Assembly: GCF_003994235.2 (NCBI RefSeq)
Contig: NZ_RYFG02000121.1
Location: 272,075-336,074, forward strand
From: Candidatus Methylobacter oryzae
Lineage (GTDB): Bacteria; Pseudomonadota; Gammaproteobacteria; Methylococcales; Methylomonadaceae
DNA length: 64,000 nucleotides
Direction: 5' to 3'
Below, one piece after another: positions 37,875 to 47,326 of this stretch. A program made the translations under genes and the position numbers. Below the pieces are notes generated by a model. That model had not been told where the DNA came from, did not search any database, and saw only the letters and a list, made by a program, of their open reading frames with translations. Numbering within the stretch: the stretch's first letter is position 1; every line of letters starts with the position of its first letter.

Positions 37875-38845
37875 TACTGGCCGGAGATATAGGCGGAACG
37901 AAAACGGTATTATCGATTTTTACCAGGGACGCAAACGGTTCGCTGGCATGTTTAAAGGAGGAAATCTACTCAAGCCGGCGATTCCCTGAGTTTGACGACA
38001 TTTTGTCAGCTTTCTTACCCGCCGACGCGGAGATCACGTCGGCCTGTTTCGGCGTTGCCGGACCGGTCGTCAACCAACGTTGCCACACGACTAATTTGCC
38101 GTGGATATTGGATGCGGAAGCGCTGAAAATAAAACTGGGCACTTTTAAAGTAAGGCTCCTGAACGACCTGGAAGCGATGGCGTTGGGCATGTTGTACCTG
38201 CCCGAACAGGATCTGGTCGAGTTGAATCCGAATGCCGGCACGCAAGCGGGCAATATCGCCGTTATTGCCGCCGGAACAGGCTTGGGCGAAGCCATTCTCT
38301 ATTGGGACGGCAACAAGCATTATCCGATGGCGACCGAAGGCGGCCACAGCGACTTTGCGGCTCAAAATACCCAGCAGGACCGATTGCTGGCTTATCTTAG
38401 GAAAATCTATCCCGAGCATGTCAGTTACGAACGCCTGCTGTCGGGCATCGGTTTTAGCCATTTATACGATTTTTTGTGTGAGCAGGGCTTTGCGCCGTCT
38501 TGCCCCGAGATTCCGGATATAAACAGCGATATTGACAGGAATGCGGTGATTTCGGAATTGGGCATTTCCGGCAAAGATCCTTTATGCGCCGAAGCCGTCA
38601 GGCTTTTTGTAGAGCTCTACGGGGCCGAAGCAGGCAACTTGGCGTTAAAGTCGTTGGCTGTCGGCGGCGTATTTATCGGTGGCGGCATAGCGCCAAAAAT
38701 ATTGCCGGCGATGCAGGACGGCAACTTTATCCGGGCATTTAAAGCTAAAGGCCGGTTCGATCCTTTGCTCGATAAGGTGTCGGTGAAATTGTCGTTAAAC
38801 CCGCGTACGCCGTTGATTGGCGCGATTAATTATTTCGATCTTTGA
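37871..38845 (+). CDS. glk: Glucokinase
   Basis: A 324-residue ROK-unrelated (Glk-type) glucokinase converting glucose to glucose-6-phosphate with ATP. Motifs are LAGDIGGTKTVLSIF (phosphate 1), CFGVAGPV, LLNDLEAMALG (sugar-binding Asn-Asp), AAGTGLGEA and VGGVFIGGGIAPKI. The start overlaps the upstream gene (ATGA), so the two proteins are made together, consistent with glucose coming from a glucan. Confidence 0.95.
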   Translation: MILAGDIGGTKTVLSIFTRDANGSLACLKEEIYSSRRFPEFDDILSAFLPADAEITSACFGVAGPVVNQRCHTTNLPWILDAEALKIKLGTFKVRLLNDLEAMALGMLYLPEQDLVELNPNAGTQAGNIAVIAAGTGLGEAILYWDGNKHYPMATEGGHSDFAAQNTQQDRLLAYLRKIYPEHVSYERLLSGIGFSHLYDFLCEQGFAPSCPEIPDINSDIDRNAVISELGISGKDPLCAEAVRLFVELYGAEAGNLALKSLAVGGVFIGGGIAPKILPAMQDGNFIRAFKAKGRFDPLLDKVSVKLSLNPRTPLIGAINYFDL

Positions 38846-39110
38846 AGATTGTTAATTGCAGGCAGGTTGTCTGTACCTTTCGATTAATTGCAATGATTAT
38901 TTTGAAAGGTACGAGGCTGTGAACGTATTTTGAAATTAGGCTGGATTGCCGGTTTCGACAGCCGAGTAGTATTGCCTGTAAGGTTCAATAAACTTTATTG
39001 TAGCCACTCATAATTGGGCGTAGTCACATTGTGCGGTTTATACTACTTCCCTGACTCGAAATTATTAAGACTCAAACATCTCTATATCTTAAAGCCGAAG
39101 GAATAGCGCT
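38846..39110. other. Intergenic region with long-loop inverted repeat
   Basis: A 9-bp inverted repeat gtacctttc / gaaaggtac lies near 38873-38914. It is followed by acgaggctgtgaacgtatt, which resembles the terminal repeat of the element at 46335-46483. The helicase promoter is expected in the last 100 bp. Confidence 0.45.
39098..39102 (+). promoter_or_regulatory. Ribosome-binding site deciding a GTG start
   Basis: aagga, eight bases before a GTG at 39111. It favours this start over the ATG seven codons further in. Confidence 0.65.
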
Positions 39111-42100
39111 GTGCCCAATCACACTGAAGAAATGAACAAACAACGTCTAACTGTCGAAATCAACGTTGCCCCAACAGTTAGCTATGCATCCTATCAAAAT
39201 CATGTTCCGTTGTTGCGCAGCCTGACTCTTGTTAATGACGGCGAAGACAGCAATTCCCACGATTACCGAAATATTGAGGTTATTGTTCGGACGGAACCGT
39301 CTTTTGCCGATGTTGTTCGCTTCCGGTTCGAGTTGTTGGGGGCCGGCGAAACGCGCAAAATCAGCCCGCTGGACCTGAAGTTCAATCACACCTACTTGGC
39401 TGAATTAACGGAACGGGAATATGGCCGTTTGATCGTGCAAGTATTGTCCGAGGACAGCGAAATTTTTCAGTCGGATCAACCGGTCGAAATTTTGGCATAC
39501 GATCAATGGGCCGGCACCCGTTCATTGCCGGAGTTGCTGGCGGCTTTTTCATTGCCGAATAATCCGGTAGTGGACCGTTTAATCCATAGCGCTGGAGAGT
39601 TATTGACCAAGGCGGGAAAAGGGCCGTCGATGAATGGTTACCAGAGTAAAAATCGCGAAGCGTGTTGGGCTCAAGTTTCAGCGATCTATAATTCTATCGG
39701 TGCTCTTAATATTCACTACATTTCTCCTCCCGCATCGTTCGGTACGGACGGGCAAAAAATCCGGACCCCGGATCGCATTCTGTCGGGCGGAGTGGCCACT
39801 TGCCTGGACATTGCGATGTTGCTGGCGTCCTGTATGGAACAAGCCGGCCTCAATCCCATCATATTATTAAAAAACGGCCATGCTTGGGTTGGCTGCTGGC
39901 TCATCAATACCAGTTTCCCGACACCTGTATTTGACGATGCCCAAGCTATCCGCAAACGGATTACCAGCGGAGAACTGATTGCTTTCGAAACTACTATATT
40001 GACTCATCGGCCTACCGGATCATTGCGTGGAGCATGCGAGATTGGGTTGAACCATCTTCAGGATGAGTCTGAATTCCTGTTTGCGATTGATGTGCGTCGC
40101 GCTCGAATCGAGCAAGTGCTGCCGTTACCGAGTCGAGGACAACTGCCGGTTGATACGTCGCCGGAACCGATTAGCGGAGAACCTGAGATCGAACCGCCGC
40201 CCGCTCTTCCATCTTTGGACGGTGAAACCGTTCTTCTGGATGAGGATATTATCCCGGAAAGTCCCGAAGGCCGATTGGCGCGATGGAAAGCCAAGCTGCT
40301 TGATTTGACCTTACGCAATAGACTCATCAACTTTAAGCCTACCAAAGTTGCACTGCCGTTGCGGGTGGCCGACCCGTGTCAACTCGAAGATGCGCTGTCG
40401 GACGGCCAAGAATGGAAATTCCACGCCCTGCCGCAAATCATGCAGGGCAGTGACCCGCGTGTGTCAGAGCTTGCACGGCAACGAACGGGCGAAGATCCGC
40501 TCCGGGCCGCCGCTATTCAGGCTATGCGTGAAATGGAATTACTGGCCGATGTCGATCCCAAAACGCTCGATGGGCGTCTTTACGAAATTTACAGCGCTAC
40601 TAGATTGGGGCTTGAAGAAGGTGGAGCGAATACCCTGTACCTGGCTTTGGGATTTCTTCGCTGGGCGGAGGACGAGCGCTCGGAGAAAACCCATATGGCG
40701 CCGATTCTATTGATTCCTGTGACCTTGACGCGTCAGTCCGTGCGTTCAGGTTATGCGATTAAACGCCACGACGATGAAGCCATTGTCAATCCCACGTTAA
40801 TGGAATTGTTGCGTCAAAATTTTCAACTTTCCTTAAAAGGACTTGAGCCTTTGCCGACCGACAACAGCGGCGTGGACGTAGCGGCTATTTGGCAAATATT
40901 CCGATTGGCAGTAAAAGAAATTCCTCGTTGGGAGGTCCTGGAAGACCAAGTCTATCTGGGAATTTTTTCCTTCACCAAGTATTTGATGTGGAAGGATCTG
41001 CAAGACCGTTCCGAACAACTGAAAAGAAACAAGGTGGTGAATCACCTGATTGAGCGGCCGCGCGAATCGATGGGGACGGGCGATTCTTTGTTGGAACGGC
41101 ACGATATGGATGAACGTCATCCGCCCGAAAGCTTACTGACGCCGATGCTGGCCGATTCATCGCAATTGAATGCGATTAGCCGGGCTTGTTCAGGATTCGA
41201 TTTTGCCCTTGAAGGACCTCCCGGTACCGGCAAGTCGCAAACTATCACAAATTTGATTGCCCATTTTTTAGGTACAGGTAGAACTGTACTGTTTGTTTCG
41301 GAGAAGATGGCTGCGCTCGATGTTGTGCACCGTCGTTTGGTGTCGATAGGCCTTGGGCCGTTTTGTCTTCAACTCCATTCGGCAAAAGCCCGTAAAACCG
41401 AGGTGTTGGAGCAGTTAAGGGCATCTTTGGATGTCTCCAACCGATTTACTGAAGAAGGTTGGAAACGCGAGGCTCAACGCCTGTCGGGGCTGAGGGCTAA
41501 TCTTAATGACTTTGTTCGCGTTCTGCACAAAGAGCATCGCAACGGGCTGACGGTACAATCAGCCATCGGGACCGCCATTGAGTTTAAACACTGGAACGCA
41601 GCGCCAATGCCTTGGTCCGATCCGGAAATCCACTCGATTGACGAATTGGAGCAGTTGAGAGAACTTTCCCGTTCAATGCAGGCGGTTGCCGGCGAGTTAG
41701 ATTCAGTGAGGGACAATCCGTTGTCCGCGATCAGCTACAGCGATTGGACCAATGCTTGGGCAGACAAGTTGTTTCAGCACTGCCAGCAGCTCCAAAAACG
41801 GACGGTGGCGTTGCAAAATGGCGCAGTTCCGATTGAACAAATTTTCGGCCTGAATTTGGGGGCTGCATCGGCGGATTTATACCGATCAATTGACCGCCTG
41901 GCAGGTGTTCTGTTGCAAGTACCGCAAGTGCCGGCCGGTTTGGCCCGTCGCGGCAATGATAATACGGCGCTGACCCAGCTCCAGTTAATACGCAGACATG
42001 GCGAACAACGTCAGTTGCATTGGGATAAACTATCTTCGTTATTCAATCCAGGCATAGCTAAGGCCGACGGCGAACGGCTGGCCGAAGATTGGCAGTCGGC

Positions 42101-44387
42101 TTTACTTGCCTGGTGGCCAAAGCGCTGGTTCGCCAAGCGTTCCGTTCGCAGCCGTTTGCGTTTTTATTCACTGAATCGTAAACGGCCGAAAGAAACGAAT
42201 GTAGCCTTTATTTTGGAGGCACTGAGAAGATTAAATAAGGAAGATAAGGCGCTAGAAAAACTCGAGCCTATCGCAACCGAATTGCTGGACGTCGAGTATA
42301 AGGCGCACGAGACAAATTGGGAGGATGTTCGTAAGCATGAATCTTGGTGCGATAGCGCCAATCAGGCACTGGTATCGTTTTCCGGTATGCTCGATGCGGC
42401 AAAATATGAGGGGGTGAGGGAACGATTTTGTAAGCTTGGCGGTGAGCAGCGGGGGCTGCTCGGCTCAGCCAGTCTATTGGCTGCTCAGTTGAGCGCATTT
42501 AGAGATGCGTGGAGAGATTTTCAACAGCAACTTGAATCCGTTATCGAACTTGCCGACTCAAACGAGCAGTTGGCCGGCGGTGACAGCCGCGCTGCTGGAT
42601 TGACGAGTCGGATTTTGGCCACGCTCTTCGATTGGAGTTCACATCGTCATCGCTTACAAGGTTGGTGTCGCTGGCGTTCACTACGTAACCAAGCTATTGC
42701 ATCGGGTTTGGCAGGCGTTATTGAAGCTTTGGAAAGCGGCGACATCGAAGCGGCCGACTTGGAAGATTTTAGCGAATACTCCTACCGGAATTGGTGGCTA
42801 AAAGGCGTTATTGATCGAGAGCCATTGCTCCGCAACTTTTCAAGCGCCGATCACGAACGGAAAATCAAGGAGTTCCAACAGCTTGACGAGCGCTTCCAGA
42901 ATCTTACCGAACAATATATTACCGCTGTCCTGGCGGGGAAAATTCCACGTAACCAAGACGGGCGGAAACCCGATGCCGAAATGGCCTTATTGCTCAGGGA
43001 ACTGGCCAAACAAAAAGCCCACCTTCCGGTGCGGAAGCTCGTACAAGGCGTGCCAACGCTGCTTCCTAAACTGAAGCCTTGCCTGTTAATGTCGCCGCTC
43101 TCCGTGGCGCAATACCTGGATGCATCTCACGCAAACTTCGATATTGTGGTTTTCGACGAGGCCTCGCAGATTCCGACATGGGATGCGGTAGGTGCTATAG
43201 CGCGCGGTCGTCAATTAATCGTGGTTGGCGATCCGAAACAATTACCGCCCACTAACTTCTTCGGGCGCTCCGATCACGATAGTGAGATAGACGGCGACAG
43301 CGAAAATCAGCCGGTAAAAGATTTGGAAAGTATTCTTGACGAATGTTTAGGGGCAGGAATGCCGACGCTTCGCTTGGAATGGCACTACCGCAGCCGCCAC
43401 GAGAGTCTCATTAATTTTTCGAATCACCGGTATTATGATTCCAGGCTGATCACATTTCCTTCGCCGGTTACCGATGATGTCGCGGTGAAGCTTGAAGTTG
43501 TGCAAGGAATTTACGACCGTGGCGCGACCCGGACCAACCGGACCGAAGCCGAGGCGATAGTCGGCGCTATCGTATCTCACTTTAGCGATGACGCATTGTG
43601 CCGATTCACCTTGGGCGTGGTCACATTTAATCAAACCCAGCAGCGCCTGATCGAAAAACTGCTGGATGAAGAGCTGCGTAAAGCACCGCTGCTTGAAAGC
43701 CGTATTCAGGAACATGGCTCCGAACGTCTTTTCATTAAAAATTTGGAAAATGTGCAAGGCGACGAGCGGGACTTCATCATGTTCTCTGTGACTTATGGAA
43801 AGGACGCCGCAGGCAGGATGCCGATGAATTTTGGGCCGCTCAATCAGGAAGGGGGAGAACGGCGGCTAAACGTTGCGATTACTCGCGCCCGGATGGGCGT
43901 TACTATTTACAGTTCGATCCGGCCTGATGAAATTGATCTGTCCAGGTCTCGCTCTGCCGGCGTTACCGATTTGAAACATTACCTGGAGTTTGCAGAAAGA
44001 GGGCCGCGTGCTCTGGCTGAGCAGTCGGTATCCACCGGACGAGAGCCGGACAGCCCGTTCGAGGTTGAGGTGATCCGTAGTTTACGCAATAAAGGCTGGA
44101 TCGTTCATCCTCAGGTGGGATGCTCCGGGTATCGAATCGATATGGCTGTCGTCGACCCGAAAAATTCCGGCAAATATATTCTTGGCATTGAATGCGATGG
44201 TGCTACTTATCATTCGTTGCCCACGGCGAGGGATAGAGACAGGTTGAGAGAGATGGTTCTGAATGGCTTGGGCTGGAAGTTGCATCGTATTTGGTCGTCA
44301 GACTGGTGGACTGATCCACAGCGAGAAATTGAAAAGCTGGAGGCAGCCTTAAATGGATGCGTAGCGAATCAAGCAGAGATTGGATGA
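39111..44387 (+). CDS. Transglutaminase-like/DUF4011/SF1 helicase/Vsr-like nuclease protein
   Basis: A 1758-residue multidomain protein. Residues about 180-310 contain a transglutaminase-like segment with Cys near 230 (VATCLDIAMLLAS) and His near 257 (NGHAWVGCW). A DUF4011-type region follows (about 395-650, LARWKAKLLDLTLRNRLINF). The SF1 (Upf1-like) helicase has Walker A EGPPGTGKSQT (about 704), DEASQIPTWDAVG, VVGDPKQLPP, EWHYRSRHESLI, ENVQGDERD and LNVAITRAR. The C-terminal 110 residues (PFEVEVIRSLRNKGW, GIECDGATYHS) form a Vsr/DUF559-like nuclease. This architecture is found in candidate antiphage proteins. It stands alone, with no methylase beside it. Confidence 0.85.
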   Translation: MPNHTEEMNKQRLTVEINVAPTVSYASYQNHVPLLRSLTLVNDGEDSNSHDYRNIEVIVRTEPSFADVVRFRFELLGAGETRKISPLDLKFNHTYLAELTEREYGRLIVQVLSEDSEIFQSDQPVEILAYDQWAGTRSLPELLAAFSLPNNPVVDRLIHSAGELLTKAGKGPSMNGYQSKNREACWAQVSAIYNSIGALNIHYISPPASFGTDGQKIRTPDRILSGGVATCLDIAMLLASCMEQAGLNPIILLKNGHAWVGCWLINTSFPTPVFDDAQAIRKRITSGELIAFETTILTHRPTGSLRGACEIGLNHLQDESEFLFAIDVRRARIEQVLPLPSRGQLPVDTSPEPISGEPEIEPPPALPSLDGETVLLDEDIIPESPEGRLARWKAKLLDLTLRNRLINFKPTKVALPLRVADPCQLEDALSDGQEWKFHALPQIMQGSDPRVSELARQRTGEDPLRAAAIQAMREMELLADVDPKTLDGRLYEIYSATRLGLEEGGANTLYLALGFLRWAEDERSEKTHMAPILLIPVTLTRQSVRSGYAIKRHDDEAIVNPTLMELLRQNFQLSLKGLEPLPTDNSGVDVAAIWQIFRLAVKEIPRWEVLEDQVYLGIFSFTKYLMWKDLQDRSEQLKRNKVVNHLIERPRESMGTGDSLLERHDMDERHPPESLLTPMLADSSQLNAISRACSGFDFALEGPPGTGKSQTITNLIAHFLGTGRTVLFVSEKMAALDVVHRRLVSIGLGPFCLQLHSAKARKTEVLEQLRASLDVSNRFTEEGWKREAQRLSGLRANLNDFVRVLHKEHRNGLTVQSAIGTAIEFKHWNAAPMPWSDPEIHSIDELEQLRELSRSMQAVAGELDSVRDNPLSAISYSDWTNAWADKLFQHCQQLQKRTVALQNGAVPIEQIFGLNLGAASADLYRSIDRLAGVLLQVPQVPAGLARRGNDNTALTQLQLIRRHGEQRQLHWDKLSSLFNPGIAKADGERLAEDWQSALLAWWPKRWFAKRSVRSRLRFYSLNRKRPKETNVAFILEALRRLNKEDKALEKLEPIATELLDVEYKAHETNWEDVRKHESWCDSANQALVSFSGMLDAAKYEGVRERFCKLGGEQRGLLGSASLLAAQLSAFRDAWRDFQQQLESVIELADSNEQLAGGDSRAAGLTSRILATLFDWSSHRHRLQGWCRWRSLRNQAIASGLAGVIEALESGDIEAADLEDFSEYSYRNWWLKGVIDREPLLRNFSSADHERKIKEFQQLDERFQNLTEQYITAVLAGKIPRNQDGRKPDAEMALLLRELAKQKAHLPVRKLVQGVPTLLPKLKPCLLMSPLSVAQYLDASHANFDIVVFDEASQIPTWDAVGAIARGRQLIVVGDPKQLPPTNFFGRSDHDSEIDGDSENQPVKDLESILDECLGAGMPTLRLEWHYRSRHESLINFSNHRYYDSRLITFPSPVTDDVAVKLEVVQGIYDRGATRTNRTEAEAIVGAIVSHFSDDALCRFTLGVVTFNQTQQRLIEKLLDEELRKAPLLESRIQEHGSERLFIKNLENVQGDERDFIMFSVTYGKDAAGRMPMNFGPLNQEGGERRLNVAITRARMGVTIYSSIRPDEIDLSRSRSAGVTDLKHYLEFAERGPRALAEQSVSTGREPDSPFEVEVIRSLRNKGWIVHPQVGCSGYRIDMAVVDPKNSGKYILGIECDGATYHSLPTARDRDRLREMVLNGLGWKLHRIWSSDWWTDPQREIEKLEAALNGCVANQAEIG

Positions 44388-44443
44388 TCTTTATTGTATA
44401 GCTATTCGGAGAAGATTTTGCCGCTTGGCTTTGTATTTACTTT

Positions 44444-44470
44444 AGGTATGGCGCGTCGAGCGCCATACCT
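44444..44470. repeat. Perfect 11-bp hairpin
   Basis: aggtatggcgc (44444-44454) and gcgccatacct (44460-44470) with a five-base loop, between convergent genes. It has no T-run but may slow transcription from either side. Confidence 0.6.
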
Positions 44471-44515
44471 TGAACTAGCCGTTGGAGGGCTTGGCTGGTA
44501 GCTAGCGCTAATCAG

Positions 44516-45283
44516 TTATTCCTGATTTAACCAATTCTTCAATTGCATCACCACCCAAGCCCCATCGTCCAATGTCAGGTCGTGGCCGGCCCAGAGATGC
44601 TTCCGAAGTTCCAAGTCCCATTTTTTATGTATCGCCTCGGAGCAGGCCGGAGCTACCAAGCGGTCGCCTAAGCCGTTCAATAATAAAACCGGTTGCTCGG
44701 GTTTTATGTTGCCGGGGCGATAAGTTGCCGCCGCTATAATCTGGCGGAAGCTGTTTTTAAGGCTTATCGGGTGTTTATTTTGTATGTTTTCCCAAGCGCG
44801 AAGGGTCTGTTTACGCTGACTCCGGCGATTGCTGGTCAATCGCAGAATTCCCGATTCTCGCTCATGCACATCGCGCATCGTCGCCAGTGCGATAAAATCT
44901 ATATAACTTTGCCAACGTAGCCGCCGGTAAAACGGGCTGACGTCGGCAAAGCTGGTGTTCATCAGCACTGCGCCGCAAATGTCTCCGGGATAGCTGCGCA
45001 TCCATTCCCAGGCAACCATCGCTCCCAGCGAAAGCGCCAGTATCGTTGCCGGCCGTTGTAAGGCGCCTTGGTCCATTGCGCAGTCGCGTACGCTGCCGGT
45101 TATCGCGTTGATCGTGGTTGGAGTGGTTTCCCGATGAAAACAACCGGTGCCCGGCAAATCCAGCAGCGTTATTTGCGCATCCGGGAATGCCGCTTGCAAC
45201 AGCGGCACGAAAGCGCCCCAATGGCCCGATTCGCGCGCCAAGCCGCGAAGCAGAATCCAGTTTTTTCCCAGTGCTTTATTCAT
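44516..45283 (-). CDS. Alpha/beta hydrolase
   Basis: A 255-residue alpha/beta hydrolase. The nucleophile elbow is LALSLGAMVAW, the acid is in LNGLGDRLVAP and the His is in WAGHDLTLDDGAW. There is no signal peptide. The substrate is unknown; esterase or thioesterase activity is possible. It overlaps the end of the M14 peptidase gene by 8 bp, so they are cotranscribed. Confidence 0.85.
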   Translation of the reverse strand: MNKALGKNWILLRGLARESGHWGAFVPLLQAAFPDAQITLLDLPGTGCFHRETTPTTINAITGSVRDCAMDQGALQRPATILALSLGAMVAWEWMRSYPGDICGAVLMNTSFADVSPFYRRLRWQSYIDFIALATMRDVHERESGILRLTSNRRSQRKQTLRAWENIQNKHPISLKNSFRQIIAAATYRPGNIKPEQPVLLLNGLGDRLVAPACSEAIHKKWDLELRKHLWAGHDLTLDDGAWVVMQLKNWLNQE

Positions 45284-46292
45284 ACCAAAAACCTAAAGCC
45301 TTTTTTTCATAAGCGGCTCTTTGCTTGGGCTTAAGCTGCGTCCATTTTTGCGGATACAACAGGCTGCGGTGTAAAAAATCGAACAGCATGAAATGCCGCC
45401 GGAAAATCCGTTGTTGGCGGTGGGGCAACAGCGGGTGAAACAAGCCGTGCCGCGAGAATAAATGCATGGGACTTTTACGCAGCCAAAGCCATGAGCCCAT
45501 CTCCAACGTCAGCGGCAGGAATAAATGTTCGGCCTCAAAGCGTTGCACAAAATCGTCGAGCAGATAATCCCACAGGTCGCCGTTAATCATATATTCCTGA
45601 CAGGTCGGTTCAATCCGGTAAATATGGTGTCGATAGCAGCGATCGAATAGTTCTTTTAAAGCCAAGGTTTCCGGAAGAAAAGCAAACGGGGTAAGGCGCG
45701 ACGCATACGGAAACCATAAGCGGTCCTGAATGCCGAATCCCGAATGCAAATCCAGAGCGATCGACAACGGCGCATTAAATAGATGTTGTTGCACAATGCT
45801 GCATAAAGCTTGCGCTTCTTTTTCCATTCTGGATTCGTCGCCGCGATACCAGGGCAGGCGAGGAGTGATGCGGTGGCCGCTGAAAATGCGGGTTGCGCCA
45901 ACGCCTTCGACCGGCGAATTGCGCATCAGGTCGACGCCGTTGCCGTTACAGCGTGTACCGATGTAAACGCCGACCGGGTTGACGATAGGCATGAAGACCA
46001 GTTTGGATTTTTCCAGCCGGGCCAGGAATTCCCGATCCCAATCCAACAACTGGCTGATGGTTTCCATATAAGACAGGATGACTTCGGAACCGATCTTTTC
46101 CAGCCCATGTACGCCGCCGAAAAAAGCCAATACGGGGACGTCGGTGCGATCAGAGCCCAGCGTGATGCAATGAATCGGGAATTCATGGTCCTGGTATTGA
46201 ATCCGTTCCACGACCTCGATTTGGGCCCGGTCTCCTAATTGTTCAATAATGCGTTCAAGCTGTTCGAGTTCAGGGAATTTTATACCAGTCAT
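45276..46292 (-). CDS. M14-family zinc carboxypeptidase-like protein
   Basis: A 338-residue cytoplasmic M14 peptidase. Zinc ligands are in FFGGVHGLEKIGSE (H-x-x-E) and IALDLHSGFG (His), and the general base Glu is in LTLEMGSWLW. The lack of a signal peptide suggests an intracellular peptide, amino-acyl or amidated substrate rather than secreted digestion. Cotranscribed with the alpha/beta hydrolase downstream; the repeat element at 46335-46483 separates it from olsA. Confidence 0.85.
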   Translation of the reverse strand: MTGIKFPELEQLERIIEQLGDRAQIEVVERIQYQDHEFPIHCITLGSDRTDVPVLAFFGGVHGLEKIGSEVILSYMETISQLLDWDREFLARLEKSKLVFMPIVNPVGVYIGTRCNGNGVDLMRNSPVEGVGATRIFSGHRITPRLPWYRGDESRMEKEAQALCSIVQQHLFNAPLSIALDLHSGFGIQDRLWFPYASRLTPFAFLPETLALKELFDRCYRHHIYRIEPTCQEYMINGDLWDYLLDDFVQRFEAEHLFLPLTLEMGSWLWLRKSPMHLFSRHGLFHPLLPHRQQRIFRRHFMLFDFLHRSLLYPQKWTQLKPKQRAAYEKKALGFWYE

Positions 46293-46334
46293 AAAAGAGA
46301 AGAGGCTGTAGCCGGAGTTTCGTCAGTGTGCGGA

Positions 46335-46483
46335 CGAGGCTGTGAAAGTATTCGATTTAGAACAAAATGAAAGATTTCACCACGAAGGACACGAAGTTTT
46401 TCAATGCATTGAATTTATTTTCTCTGTGCTCTTCGTGGTGCATAGGTTTTTAAGTCGATTGGAATAATACTTTCACAGTCTCG
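46335..46483. repeat. 149-bp MITE-like element overlapping olsA 3' end
   Basis: Ends cgaggctgtgaaagtatt (46335-46352) and aatactttcacagtctcg (46466-46483) are 18-bp inverted repeats with one mismatch. Nested inside is a caccacgaag / cttcgtggtg palindrome like that after rapA. The stop codon of olsA (46473-46475) falls within the right terminal repeat. Confidence 0.75.
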
Positions 46484-47318
46484 GACGTGCGTGAAGCTGG
46501 CTTATAGCCAAGGGCATAAGTAGGGTTTGAGCAGGCAAGCTGCTTAACTCAGCTTTATCCATCGGCAAATTTTCCGACAATTTTTTCCATATCATATCCC
46601 TGGTTTCGACACTGATTGCATGACGGCTTTTTCCTGCACTATTAATGGCCGGAAGAAAATTAAGCCGTACCTCGATTTTATCCATCGCCAGTATTTTGAT
46701 TAAATGCGTAACGAAAGCGTCGTCGCCGACAAAAGGCGCAGTTTCTTTGGCCGCACCTCGATATTGAAGGACGATAGGCTGAATGGCCGATTTGGTTAAC
46801 AGGGCCGGCTGGAATAATGAGGAATGGAAGTGTAAAACTTCGTCGCCTTTAGTCGTGGTTCCTTCAGGAAAAGCGACAATGTTGCCGTTCTGTTTTAACA
46901 ACCATGCCATTTTTTCGGCCGTAGCGCGGATATGCTGTTTATCGCCGCGACGGATAAAAACAGTGCCGCCTTGTCTGGCTAGATAACCGATCACAGGCCA
47001 GCTTGAAATATCGCTCTTGGCGACAAAATAAGCCGGTAAATATTGGCCGATGACGATGATGTCGAGCCAGGAGATATGGTTGCTGATCAGCATCGCCCGG
47101 CGCTCCGGCAACTCACCGTCTTTGATGACATGCAGGTTAACAATAGCGCCGAATCTTTGCAGCCAGCGCGTTTTGATCGCGTCCTTTTTGATTTTGGCAT
47201 CGCGGGCCGAATATAAAAAACTCAGTGCCGGAAAAACACCTGCCGCGAGTATCAGTCCATGAATAAACAGGATAACGATTTGCAGGAGTTTATAGTACAG
47301 GCGTATTTTCGATTTCAT
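46473..47318 (-). CDS. olsA: Lyso-ornithine lipid acyltransferase OlsA
   Basis: A 281-residue PlsC-family acyltransferase that adds the second acyl chain to lyso-ornithine lipid. The catalytic H-x4-D is in SNHISWLDIIVIG and the substrate motif is FPEGTTTKGDEV. An N-terminal membrane segment lies near 11-30. The ATG at 47318 is chosen because the longer frame overlaps olsB. The upstream olsB decides OlsA over a general phosphatidic-acid acyltransferase. The last 30 or so residues (from about LSSLPAQTLLMPL) are encoded by dispersed-repeat DNA (46484-46560) and by the end of a MITE-like element, so the natural C-terminus appears to have been replaced. Confidence 0.85.
   Translation of the reverse strand: MKSKIRLYYKLLQIVILFIHGLILAAGVFPALSFLYSARDAKIKKDAIKTRWLQRFGAIVNLHVIKDGELPERRAMLISNHISWLDIIVIGQYLPAYFVAKSDISSWPVIGYLARQGGTVFIRRGDKQHIRATAEKMAWLLKQNGNIVAFPEGTTTKGDEVLHFHSSLFQPALLTKSAIQPIVLQYRGAAKETAPFVGDDAFVTHLIKILAMDKIEVRLNFLPAINSAGKSRHAISVETRDMIWKKLSENLPMDKAELSSLPAQTLLMPLAISQLHARPRL
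46508..46560. repeat. Dispersed repeat A, copy 3, inside olsA
   Basis: Contains gtttgagcaggcaagctgc followed by ttaactcagctttatcc. The same unit lies at 15238-15292 in this orientation and at 12597-12649 inverted. Here it is translated as part of the OlsA C-terminus. Confidence 0.75.
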
Positions 47319-47326
47319 CGCCGGTC

